A DNA stretch of 64,000 nucleotides from Pyrobaculum neutrophilum V24Sta (GCF_000019805.1 NC_010525.1:310001-374000); one strand, 5' to 3'. Shown: positions 53,985-61,951, counted from the stretch's first letter. Numbers and translations: made by a program. Notes: generated from the sequence alone by a model not told the origin.

Positions 53985-54452
53985 ATGCGCGTCTTAGTCG
54001 GCTACATTGGCTATCTTTTTAAGGGCGACTGCGCCGTTGGGCTCAGGGCTGGGGAGCTGCTCCGCGGCCGGGGGGTAGAGGCGGTGGAGTTGTCGGGAGA
54101 CGTCTTCACGATGGTGGACGAGCTCATGAAGCTGAAGCCGGAGAAGCTGATCTTGGTGGGCGCCGCCCAGAGAGGCCGCAGACCCGGCGCCGTGGAGGTG
54201 TACAAGTTCACGCCGAGGAGCTTCGGCAGCCCCCTGGAGATAAACGACGCCCTGAGGCCCTCGCTGGAGGGGAGGATCTCGCTGGAAGACCTCCTCATCG
54301 GCCTCAGCGTCTTGGGGAGGCCCACCGACGAGATATACGTCGTGGAGTGCGAACCGCCGAGGCCCGACCCCGTCGTCGGTCTCTCGCCCGAGGGGGAGAA
54401 ATGCGCGGAGGAGCTGGCGAAGAGGGCGGAGGAGCTCTATGTGCAGGCTTGA
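53985..54452 (+). CDS. Hydrogenase-maturation-protease-like protein lacking the nickel-binding residues
   Basis: 155 residues from the ATG behind GATATATGC. It follows the HycI/HyaD fold: LVGYIGYLFKGDCAVGLRAG in place of GxGNxLxxDDGxG, then LKPEKLILVGAAQRGRRPG and ISLEDLLIGLSVLG. The acidic residue after GD is Cys, the usual VDA is VGA, and the His of the third position is missing (LRPSLEG). Active proteases use those three residues to sense nickel, so this copy may be a non-catalytic chaperone or regulator. It overlaps the next gene by 14 bases. Confidence 0.65.
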   Translation: MRVLVGYIGYLFKGDCAVGLRAGELLRGRGVEAVELSGDVFTMVDELMKLKPEKLILVGAAQRGRRPGAVEVYKFTPRSFGSPLEINDALRPSLEGRISLEDLLIGLSVLGRPTDEIYVVECEPPRPDPVVGLSPEGEKCAEELAKRAEELYVQA

Positions 54453-55077
54453 GGAGAAGGACCTGGACATTCTGAGAGTCGCCTTCTACAAGAGGGGGGC
54501 AAAGTTCTACGGCATATATAAGGAGGTCAAGCTCCCCCTGGCCACCGCCTGGAGGAGGACAAACAAGCTGTTGTCCCTCGGCTTCCTCGCGGAGAGAGAC
54601 GAAAAGCTCTACGTAACCGACAAGGGGCTGATCGCCCTGGCCTACGCCGGAGACACCGCGGCGTTGGGCGAGCTGGCGAGGCACTACGGCGAGCCCCCCG
54701 AGGCCGTTAAGTACCTCATAGACGAGGTCTGCGGCTCGGTCGCCCTGGAATACATCCCGCTGGAGAAGTTCTCCGAGGTGGCCAAGCTTTTAGACATCGG
54801 CAACCTCTACCGCTACAAGGGGACCGTTGCCGAGAGACTCGTGGCGAAGATAATGCTGGAGTTCTGCAGGCCCTGCCGCGTCGACACCGAGGAGGGGTCC
54901 TACGTCCTCGGCAACGGGTTCATAGTAGCGGCCCACTGTAGGCTCTGCAACGGCGGGAGCTACGAGCTGCTGCCCGACTGCACACGCATGGCGGAAATTT
55001 TCTCCAACGTGAAAAAGGTGTTTATTAAGAGTGGGGGGGAGGGGAGACATGAAGATAACAAGACGCGATGTACTTAG
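54439..55077 (+). CDS. Winged-helix protein with C-terminal cysteine pairs, upstream of the hydrogenase genes
   Basis: 212 residues. The N-terminal part (LDILRVAFYKRGAKFYGIYK, LPLATAWRRTNKLLSLGFLA, LYVTDKGLIAL) is a winged-helix DNA-binding domain. The C-terminal half has CRPC and CRLC plus another Cys near the end, a possible zinc or iron-sulfur site. It overlaps hynS by 29 bases at its 3' end. Position suggests a transcription regulator of the hydrogenase operon, perhaps redox- or metal-sensing; no target is proven. Confidence 0.65.
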   Translation: MCRLEEKDLDILRVAFYKRGAKFYGIYKEVKLPLATAWRRTNKLLSLGFLAERDEKLYVTDKGLIALAYAGDTAALGELARHYGEPPEAVKYLIDEVCGSVALEYIPLEKFSEVAKLLDIGNLYRYKGTVAERLVAKIMLEFCRPCRVDTEEGSYVLGNGFIVAAHCRLCNGGSYELLPDCTRMAEIFSNVKKVFIKSGGEGRHEDNKTRCT

Positions 55078-56365
55078 GGCGGGTTCCCTAGCGGCGGCCC
55101 TCTCCGCTTTAAACTGGCCAGCGCTTGTAAAAGCGGCGGGGGAGGCTGTGAAGGACGGCCTTGTAAACATCGTTTGGTTCGAGGCGCAGGACTGCGCCGG
55201 CAACACAACCGCGGTTATCCAGGCCACAGACCCGTCCCTCCTAGACGTCTTGCTCGGCACGACGCCTCTCGTGGGCCCCGGCACAGTGCGGCTGATATTC
55301 CACGAGACCGTGATGCCCCAGTGGGGCACCTACCACGTGAAGGAGGCCACAGACGTGGCCGACCACAAGATCCTAGAGAACTACCTCCAGACCCAGCCGC
55401 CGCCCGGCGATGCGATGAAAATACTTGAGGAGATAGCGGAGGGCAAATACGGGCCGTACGTGTTGGTTCTGGAGGGGAGCTTCCCGCAGGAGTACGGAAT
55501 ATCCGGCACAAACATCGAGCAGAAGGGCGGCTACTACTGCCTAGTGGGCCACAGGACGTGTACAGATTGGGCGAAGCTCCTCTTCAAGAACGCACTCGCC
55601 GTAGTGGCAGTAGGCAACTGCGCCGCCTACGGCGGCCTCGTGGCGAACAAGGTGCTGGAGCCCCCGCCCGGCTTCAAGTTCCCCACGTGGTCCCCATCGC
55701 CGACCGGCGCCGTCGGCATGTTCGACGACCCGGTGAGGGGTATAAAGGGCATGATACACATCGACTACTTCCAGCCTGAGGTGGAGCCGTTTAGGAAGTA
55801 CATAGACGAAGGCGGCGTGCCCGACTTCAAGACTATGAAGCCCGCCGTGGCGGTGCCCGGCTGCCCCGCAAACGGCAACGGCATACTGAGGACCCTCGCG
55901 CTTCTGACGCTTGTCGCCGCCGGGTTGCTTAAGCCGGACGTCCTGGAGAGAAAGGCCTTCCTAGACCAGTACGCCAGGCCGCGCTTCATATTTGAAAACA
56001 CAGTTCATGAGCAGTGTCCACGCGCCGCATCCTACGCAGCTGGCGACCTAAGGCCCTACCCGGGCGCCGGCGACTACAAGTGCCTATTCGGCGTCGGATG
56101 CAAGGGGCCGATATCCAACTGCCCGTGGAACAAGGTGGGTTGGGTCAGCGGCATAGGCGGACCTACGAGGACGGGAGGCGTCTGCATTGGCTGCACCATG
56201 CCGGGCTTCACCGACGCCTTCGAGCCCTTCTACGCGCCGCTCAACGCGCCTAGGTTGCCGACGACGGAGACGCTGGGGGTTGCGCTGGGCGGCGCCGCTC
56301 TACTTGGCGTCGCCGGAGCATACCTAGCCTCAAAGGCGGCTAAGCCCAAGGAGGAGAAGAAATGA
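55049..56365 (+). CDS. hynS: [NiFe] hydrogenase small subunit (membrane-bound, hyn/isp type)
   Basis: 438 residues from the ATG behind GTTTATTAAG. Tat signal ITRRDVLRAG (Arg5-Arg6) exports the folded dimer. Cluster ligands: AVGNC and VPGCPANG (proximal), HEQC and KCLFGVGC (distal), NCP, CIGC (medial). At the first proximal motif CxxC the sequence is Cys49-Ala-Gly-Asn52, so one usual cysteine is asparagine. A C-terminal hydrophobic helix (GVALGGAALLGVAGAYLA) anchors it outside the membrane. It passes electrons from H2 to Isp1/Isp2. ATGA overlap with isp1. Confidence 0.95.
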   Translation: MKITRRDVLRAGSLAAALSALNWPALVKAAGEAVKDGLVNIVWFEAQDCAGNTTAVIQATDPSLLDVLLGTTPLVGPGTVRLIFHETVMPQWGTYHVKEATDVADHKILENYLQTQPPPGDAMKILEEIAEGKYGPYVLVLEGSFPQEYGISGTNIEQKGGYYCLVGHRTCTDWAKLLFKNALAVVAVGNCAAYGGLVANKVLEPPPGFKFPTWSPSPTGAVGMFDDPVRGIKGMIHIDYFQPEVEPFRKYIDEGGVPDFKTMKPAVAVPGCPANGNGILRTLALLTLVAAGLLKPDVLERKAFLDQYARPRFIFENTVHEQCPRAASYAAGDLRPYPGAGDYKCLFGVGCKGPISNCPWNKVGWVSGIGGPTRTGGVCIGCTMPGFTDAFEPFYAPLNAPRLPTTETLGVALGGAALLGVAGAYLASKAAKPKEEKK

Positions 56366-57135
56366 AGGAGCTACTTGAGCTAGCTCTCTGGGTCTTCTTC
56401 CCTGTTGCGTTGGTGATTTTCGCCTTCGGAGCCGCATACAGAATACTGCGCTACGTCTTCCTCTACCAGAAGGGCGTCTATGTACACAGAAGCACCGGGG
56501 CTGGGGCGAAGATTAAGGGGCTAGTCATGACCTTCCTCAACCCCATAATATTCAATATTAGGACAAAGCCAATCGACTTCTTTGCTGGGCTGTTGGCGCT
56601 TCACTTCGTAGGCCTTATCCTCCTGATATTCCTACTGGCGCAACACGTGGCATATCTATCGGCATTTATACCGTTCTACTCCCTGCTCTGGCCTTTTGCG
56701 CTTCCAATAAGCTCAATAACTGGAGCTCTAACTGTGACATCTCCCATAGGGGGAGAGATCAGAGTTAGCCCCATATGGGGTCCGCTGACTGTGGTACTAA
56801 ACGGCGACGTCCTCACCATCTTCTCGCTGATTGGCATTGGCTACAAGATCGTTGAGAAGCTCTGGGAGAAGGCCCACGGCGCTAAGAACGTCCGCGTGGG
56901 CGATCTCCTCATATGGCCTCTACTCTTCGTCATCGTGGTGACTGGGTGGCTTGCGGCCCACCACTACCCGCCGGGCATCGAGAACTACAGGTTGGTGCTT
57001 GGTCTCCACATAGCCGCCTCTGCCTTGTTCGTGGCCGTGTGGCCGTTTACCAAGTTCTTCCACTTCGTGTGGGGGTACTGGTACGGGAAGCTCCACGAGT
57101 GGTACGACGTTGTTATAAAGCGGGGGGCCCACTAA
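56362..57135 (+). CDS. isp1: Isp1: membrane cytochrome b of the hydrogenase
   Basis: 257 residues with five to six hydrophobic segments. Histidines in helices (ALHFVGL, LAQHVAYL, AAHHYPPG, LGLHIAAS) fit a NarI/DsrM-like di-heme cytochrome b. The order small subunit, isp1, isp2, large subunit is the known layout of Isp-type hydrogenases (Thiocapsa, Acidianus), where Isp1 moves electrons from the outward-facing hydrogenase to the membrane. The overlap with hynS indicates co-translation. Confidence 0.88.
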   Translation: MKELLELALWVFFPVALVIFAFGAAYRILRYVFLYQKGVYVHRSTGAGAKIKGLVMTFLNPIIFNIRTKPIDFFAGLLALHFVGLILLIFLLAQHVAYLSAFIPFYSLLWPFALPISSITGALTVTSPIGGEIRVSPIWGPLTVVLNGDVLTIFSLIGIGYKIVEKLWEKAHGAKNVRVGDLLIWPLLFVIVVTGWLAAHHYPPGIENYRLVLGLHIAASALFVAVWPFTKFFHFVWGYWYGKLHEWYDVVIKRGAH

Positions 57136-57184
57136 TTTCGCTTTTATGAAAACTGTATTTTTTTAACTCTCATCACTTCTACCC

Positions 57185-58480
57185 ATGCTTGCGGTGCCTA
57201 AGCTGAATTCTGTTACGCTCCACTATTTTGAAAACTGTGTAGGGTGCGCCGCATGTGCCCCCTCCTGCCCCTATTTCTACGTAGATGAGCGGTACAGCCC
57301 TGTGGAGAAGGCTGAGTTCTTGAGGGAGATGCTCAGAGCTAGGTATACGCTATCGGGTAGGCTTTTCGGCCGCCTCGTCGGCGCGAGGATGCCAAAGAGC
57401 GAGGACGAGATGTGGAAGATCCTGGAGTTTGCCTATAGGTGTACCAACTGCGGCCACTGCTATGTGACATGTCCCTTCGGCATAGACAGCGGAGCGATGG
57501 TGCGCCTCCTGAAGCAGACGCTGTATTCTGCCGGGGTAGCGCCGACTTTGATGAAGCAGTTTGCGGGCTTCGAGGGGAGCGGCCAGTATCTACAGCACCC
57601 GTCGGTCAAGGGCGTGTGGGATGCCTTCATGGCCGAGGCCGCTAAGCTGGGCGCGCCGGTGGACAAGAAGGGGGCGCGGGTCCTCCTCATGGTTTCGTTT
57701 ATGGACGTGGTGCTGATGAGGGACACGGTGTTGAACACCATAAAGATCTTGAAGAGGGTGGGCGAGGATTTCACGATCCCGTCGCGGCCGCTGGGCGTGA
57801 GGCCGCCCATTGGGGCTGTGGTGGGAGACCCGGCGGCGCAGAGGGCGGCGGTGGAAGATGTGGTGAAGTACGCGGAGTCTATCTCGCCGCAGATCCTCGT
57901 CACGATAGACGGGGGCTTCGTATACCCCAACCTCAGGTTCGAGGCTACAAACCTGCTGAGGAGGAAGTTCAGCTTCAAGGTTTACCACGTCACGGAGCTC
58001 CTCGCCGAGTACCTCAGGGAGGGCAAGCTGAAGCTCAAGAAGACGGGGGCCAAGGTGACCTGGCACGACCCGTGCCAGCTGGGGAGGAGGGCCGGCGTGT
58101 TTGAGGAGCCGAGGGAGGTGCTGGAGGCGTTTACCGACTACCGCGATCTTCCTCACAACAGAGCTAACAGCCTTTGTTGTGGCGGCGGAGATGGCATAAA
58201 CTGTCTCACGAAGGAGATGCACATGGCCATGGGCAAGCTCCTGGGGATGGACATATGGGGGATGTTGAGCGCCCGGGAGAAGGAATTTGTAGAGAAGAGT
58301 GAAGATGCCTATAAGAAGGCCATAAGGAGGAAGATGGACGACGTGAGGAAGAGCGGTGCGGAGGTTGTCGTCACCGCTTGCCCAGTCGGTATAGAAACTA
58401 TTAGGTTAGGCACACAGCTCTACGGCGTAAATGCCAAGGTAGTACACATCGTAGACCTAGTCGCCGAGGCCCTGGAGTAA
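57185..58480 (+). CDS. isp2: Isp2: HdrD-like iron-sulfur protein of the hydrogenase
   Basis: 431 residues. Two 4Fe-4S motifs: CVGCAACAPSCP near residue 20 and CTNCGHCYVTCP near 90. CCG-type domains follow (WHDPCQLGRR, LCCGGGDG, TACPVGIE) as in heterodisulfide reductase HdrD and DsrK. It faces the cytoplasm and takes electrons from Isp1, probably to quinone or a thiol/sulfur acceptor. ATG about 26 bases behind a TTTTTTTAAC element, so it may have its own promoter besides read-through from hynS-isp1. Confidence 0.9.
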   Translation: MLAVPKLNSVTLHYFENCVGCAACAPSCPYFYVDERYSPVEKAEFLREMLRARYTLSGRLFGRLVGARMPKSEDEMWKILEFAYRCTNCGHCYVTCPFGIDSGAMVRLLKQTLYSAGVAPTLMKQFAGFEGSGQYLQHPSVKGVWDAFMAEAAKLGAPVDKKGARVLLMVSFMDVVLMRDTVLNTIKILKRVGEDFTIPSRPLGVRPPIGAVVGDPAAQRAAVEDVVKYAESISPQILVTIDGGFVYPNLRFEATNLLRRKFSFKVYHVTELLAEYLREGKLKLKKTGAKVTWHDPCQLGRRAGVFEEPREVLEAFTDYRDLPHNRANSLCCGGGDGINCLTKEMHMAMGKLLGMDIWGMLSAREKEFVEKSEDAYKKAIRRKMDDVRKSGAEVVVTACPVGIETIRLGTQLYGVNAKVVHIVDLVAEALE

Positions 58481-58541
58481 TGCCCTTAATTTTTCACAGT
58501 TGAGAAAACTAGATTTTTTAAAGCCCCCTTCGAATTGTCCT

Positions 58542-60458
58542 ATGTCTACGGTAAAGATCTGGATTGACCCCATTACGCGTATTGAGGGACATCTAGCTTT
58601 ATACGCCGAGATAAACTCGGCCAGCAGAGCTGTGCAGACGGCTAGAACTACCGTCATGATGTTCCGCGGGTTCGAGGTCTTCCTAAGGGGGAGGCCACCC
58701 GAGGACGCTCCCCACATAGTTTCTCGTACATGTGGCGTCTGCGGCGCGGCCCACGCCAACGCGTCTGTGAGGGCATGCGACGTAGCCGCCGGAATGACGC
58801 CGTATCCCATGGGAAACGTGTTGAGGACTCTGGCCTACGCCATGACCGACTACACCTACGACCACCCGCTGATTTTGAACATGTTGGAGGGGCCGGACTA
58901 CAGCGAGGCTATCGTCAGCAAGCTGACGCCGTCGGTGTGGAAGATCGCCCAGGAGACGCCGGCTCAGTACTCCGCCATTCACGGATACCGGACGATTGCA
59001 GATATCATGAAGGATCTGAACCCCATCACCGGCAGGATATGGCAGTTGACTGTGAAGTACCAGAGGATCGCGAGGGAGGCCGGCGTCTTGATCTACGGCA
59101 GACACTCCCACCCGTCTACGTTGATTCCGGCGGGCATTTCGACGGACATCTCCAATCTGCCGTCTCTCATCCAGGAGTACTATGCGAGGCTTTCGCAACT
59201 TACCGCCTGGGTTAAGTTCGTCTGGGCTATCTGGCAGGACCTCTACGAGTTCTACCGCGACCACGTAACTACGCCGGATGGTAAGCCCTACGCCACTACC
59301 CAAGGCAAGACCCACGACCCGCCGGTGATGCTCGCCGGCGGTTTTGCAGACGACCCCGAGGTGTACAGCAACATAACCGACGAGGCGAAGGGCGACTGGA
59401 GGGAGCTCTACGCGAGGCTTGACCAGGCCTACAACGCGAGGGGGGAGAAGCCGGGCTTCGCCATCGGCCACGATATATACAGCAAGAACCCGACGGAGAT
59501 CCAGCTCGGCTATGTGGAGTTCGCCGACTCTTCCTTCTACGAGGACTGGGTGAAGAGCAACGTGGCGCCGCCCACCGGCTGGATAAAGGAGGACCCCATC
59601 GGCCGGCCGTTGGTAAATGGAACAGAGCTCTTCAAGTACCACATGTGGAATAGGACCACTATCCCGAAGCCCGGCGCCATCAACTTCGCTGAGAAGTATA
59701 GCTGGGCGGCTGAGCCTAGGCTTGTGCTTAAGGACGGCCGCATCGCGCCTATTGAGACCGGCCCCATCTCGCAACTGTGGCTTGACACGCTACACGCCAC
59801 GAAGTTTGAGCTGGCCGGCTTCAAGGCCTGGGAGTCCAACGGTAGCCAGATGAAGATCTATCTCCCCGGCGGGACCGAGGCGCCCGACCTGCCGCCCGGC
59901 ACCAAGGACGAGCTCGTCATTACGTGGAATCTGCCCAAGTACTCAACGACGTTTGAACGTCTGCTGGCCCGCGCGGTTCACCTCGCCGTGGTGAACGCCA
60001 TCGCTTGGGCCAACCTGCTGTATAGCCTACAGCTGGTGAACGCCGGCAAGATACAGACCTCTAGGCCGTGGAGCTACGGCAAGTGGCCCGACTTCAGCTA
60101 CAGCTTCGGCTGGTGGCAGGTGCCGCGTGGCAACTGTATGCACTGGCTCGTGCAGAAGGGCGGGAGGATCGTGAACTACCAGTACGAGGCTCCGACGACG
60201 CCTAACGTCAGCCCGTCTAATAACCGCTGTACTGACCCGTGGAAGGGCCAGTGCGCCGGGCCCTTCGAGATGTCTGTAAGGAACAGCGTGGTGACGGAGG
60301 AGCTTCCGCCTGACCAGTGGACTGGCCTCGACCAGGTGAGGGCAATCAGGAGCTTCGACCCATGTCTCGCCTGTGCGGTGCACTTCGAGGCCAAGGGCGA
60401 AGGGGGCAGAGTTATGAACGTGATTGAGAAGGTGATCTGGAATGCCTGCGCCATTTAA
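58542..60458 (+). CDS. hynL: [NiFe] hydrogenase large subunit
   Basis: 638 residues from the ATG behind TTTTTTAAAG; a TTG further up (58500) is not needed. The nickel ligands are intact: Cys64-x2-Cys67 (RTCGVCGAAHA) and Cys608-x2-Cys611 (DPCLACAVH). After His614 comes a 24-residue tail (FEAKGEGG...) of the kind removed by the maturation protease, whose gene follows at once. It is the H2-activating subunit, exported with hynS by the Tat system. Placement in the Isp-type group 1 uptake hydrogenases follows from the gene order. Confidence 0.96.
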   Translation: MSTVKIWIDPITRIEGHLALYAEINSASRAVQTARTTVMMFRGFEVFLRGRPPEDAPHIVSRTCGVCGAAHANASVRACDVAAGMTPYPMGNVLRTLAYAMTDYTYDHPLILNMLEGPDYSEAIVSKLTPSVWKIAQETPAQYSAIHGYRTIADIMKDLNPITGRIWQLTVKYQRIAREAGVLIYGRHSHPSTLIPAGISTDISNLPSLIQEYYARLSQLTAWVKFVWAIWQDLYEFYRDHVTTPDGKPYATTQGKTHDPPVMLAGGFADDPEVYSNITDEAKGDWRELYARLDQAYNARGEKPGFAIGHDIYSKNPTEIQLGYVEFADSSFYEDWVKSNVAPPTGWIKEDPIGRPLVNGTELFKYHMWNRTTIPKPGAINFAEKYSWAAEPRLVLKDGRIAPIETGPISQLWLDTLHATKFELAGFKAWESNGSQMKIYLPGGTEAPDLPPGTKDELVITWNLPKYSTTFERLLARAVHLAVVNAIAWANLLYSLQLVNAGKIQTSRPWSYGKWPDFSYSFGWWQVPRGNCMHWLVQKGGRIVNYQYEAPTTPNVSPSNNRCTDPWKGQCAGPFEMSVRNSVVTEELPPDQWTGLDQVRAIRSFDPCLACAVHFEAKGEGGRVMNVIEKVIWNACAI

Positions 60459-60973
60459 TGCTGTTGGTTGTTGGGTTGGGCAACGTAGTCTACGGGGACG
60501 ACGGCTTTGGTAGCTGTCTGGCGCAAGCCCTCTCCCAGTACAACGATTTTGTTTTTGACGGGAACGCCCACGGCATTGGGGTTTTGGGGACTTTAGCCGA
60601 CTACGACGTCTTGGTCTTCCTCGACATAGACGTGAGGCTTCCGCCGGGGGCTGTGGCCGTCGAGAGGATAGAGGGCTCTCTTACCCTTAGGGAGACTAGG
60701 CTTGTGGATGCCCACAGGGCGCCGCCTTCTCTCCTGGTGGGCTACCTTAGGGCGATGGGGCGGGACCCGAAGGCCTACCTGATCGCGGTGGGGCCTAAGA
60801 CTCTTGACCCGCTTTCTCCGCCGTCTCAGGAGGTGATTAAGGCGGTGTCTACGGCGGTTGAGGAGCTGAGGAAGTTGCTGGGGCAGTTCGGCGTAGATTT
60901 GAAGGTCGGGGGGGACGTGGTGGAAGAGTTTAAAAACTGCTACCGGAGAGCTCTGAAGTATGAGCGAGTTTAG
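60458..60973 (+). CDS. Hydrogenase maturation protease
   Basis: 171 residues, start overlapping the hynL stop (TAATG). HyaD/HybD/HycI family: VVGLGNVVYGDDGFG (acidic nickel ligand), FLDIDVRLPPGAV (second Asp), LVDAHRAPPSLLVGYL (His). All three metal-sensing positions are filled, so it should cut the C-terminal tail of HynL after nickel insertion. The C-terminal part is longer than typical, with a helical end. It overlaps the following small gene by 14 bases. Confidence 0.92.
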   Translation: MLLVVGLGNVVYGDDGFGSCLAQALSQYNDFVFDGNAHGIGVLGTLADYDVLVFLDIDVRLPPGAVAVERIEGSLTLRETRLVDAHRAPPSLLVGYLRAMGRDPKAYLIAVGPKTLDPLSPPSQEVIKAVSTAVEELRKLLGQFGVDLKVGGDVVEEFKNCYRRALKYERV

Positions 60974-61217
60974 GGAGCTGGGGAGGGCGCTTGGCCTTTT
61001 GAAGAGGGAGCTCCTCGGCCCCGTGGAGGAGGCGTTGAAGCCTGTGGAGGACTTGGCGTCTTTTCTCACGAGGCCTGTGGAGGAGGCCTTCAGGGAGGCG
61101 GTTGGAGATGTGCTGTATAGGCAGCTGACCAACCTGGGGGAGGCGCGGCGGCTAGAGGCCGGTGTGGACCCGGCGAAGTTGCTCGAGGCCGTGAAGCGGC
61201 AGCTGGGGGTGGTATGA
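60960..61217 (+). CDS. Small helical protein of the hydrogenase operon, unknown
   Basis: 85 residues, almost entirely charged helices (LGRALGLLKRELLGPVEEAL, KPVEDLASFLTRPVEEAFRE), no cysteine, no membrane segment. Coupled to the protease gene (14-base overlap) and to the next gene (GTATGA overlap). I do not recognise it. Its place suggests a dedicated chaperone or assembly factor for this hydrogenase, which is an inference from context. Confidence 0.6.
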   Translation: MSEFRELGRALGLLKRELLGPVEEALKPVEDLASFLTRPVEEAFREAVGDVLYRQLTNLGEARRLEAGVDPAKLLEAVKRQLGVV

Positions 61218-61531
61218 CGTTTAGGATGGACGACGGGATTTCGCCTAGGGATCTGAAGATTGAGGCCATACTGGAGGGGCTGAGGGGGATTAGGAAGATG
61301 TATCTCGAGTGCGTGTCGCGGGGGAAGCCGGCTGTGTGTTACGCCAAGGCGGCTGGGGAGCTCATCTCCATGTTTGGCTCCCTTATGCCTAACGTGTGGC
61401 ACGACCAGGAGCTTAGGTTCTACATACTGAGGGGGGCCGACGGGGCGCTTCTCTTCTACGACGCCGAGGCGGATAGATACGCCCTTGTGGACATCGGCAA
61501 GGCCGTGTCGTCGGTGCTGGGCCATGGTTAA
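61214..61531 (+). CDS. Small protein of the hydrogenase operon, unknown
   Basis: 105 residues. First half helical with two cysteines (YLECVSRGKPAVCYAKAAGE), second half beta-rich (LRFYILRGADGALLFYD). No known motif. Overlaps both neighbours (the small helical gene by 4 bases and nikR by 8), so it is part of the same transcript. Could be a binding partner for the Tat signal or for nickel, but there is no direct evidence. Confidence 0.6.
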   Translation: MTFRMDDGISPRDLKIEAILEGLRGIRKMYLECVSRGKPAVCYAKAAGELISMFGSLMPNVWHDQELRFYILRGADGALLFYDAEADRYALVDIGKAVSSVLGHG

Positions 61532-61922
61532 GAGGATCTCCATCGTCCTCGACGACGATCTGTACAAGGAGATGGAGAGGCTGATGACGGAGCTCGGCGA
61601 GGTCAACCGCTCCCGCTTCATCGCCTCCGTCATCGCCGAGAAGATCGGCGAGGCCTCTAAAACGCCTGTGGCCTCCCTCGTGGTCATCGTCTACGACCAC
61701 GAGGTGGGGGACGTGGCGAAGCACTTGACTGAGGTTCAGCACGACTTCAACGACGTGATTAGGGTGACCACACACGTGCATCTAGACGAAAGGAACTGTA
61801 TGGAGGTTATCCACGCAGTGGGCGAGGGCCAGAGGATTAGGGAGCTGACCTCCCGGATTTCCAGGATAGGGAGGGGTATCCGCTTCTTAAAGGTTATCAA
61901 CGTCCCGAAGGAGGCGCTGTAA
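61524..61922 (+). CDS. nikR: Nickel-responsive regulator NikR
   Basis: 132 residues from the ATG giving MVKRISIVLDDDLYKEMERL, a ribbon-helix-helix DNA-binding domain. The C-terminal ACT-like domain has His73, His84, His86 and Cys92 (QHDFND, THVHLD, NCMEV), the same spacing as the nickel ligands His76, His87, His89 and Cys95 of E. coli NikR. It should bind Ni(II) and DNA. Embedded in the hydrogenase/hyp gene string and placed just before hypA, it probably adjusts nickel uptake or hydrogenase maturation. Confidence 0.92.
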   Translation: MVKRISIVLDDDLYKEMERLMTELGEVNRSRFIASVIAEKIGEASKTPVASLVVIVYDHEVGDVAKHLTEVQHDFNDVIRVTTHVHLDERNCMEVIHAVGEGQRIRELTSRISRIGRGIRFLKVINVPKEAL

Positions 61923-61932
61923 TACTTTAATA
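61920..61932 (+). promoter_or_regulatory. hypA promoter with TAATAC element at -32
   Basis: TAATAC (61920-61925) followed by TTTAATA; the hexamer starts exactly 32 bases before the hypA ATG at 61952, as in the cobN, 28572 and 42309 promoters. It overlaps the nikR stop codon, so a NikR-linked feedback is conceivable. Confidence 0.45.
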
Positions 61933-61951
61933 GACCAGACGTTTTTTACCT

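Noticed and set aside
57151-57170. T-run after isp1 as a terminator
   Set aside because: The T7-AAC element sits 26 bases before the isp2 start and is better read as its TATA box.
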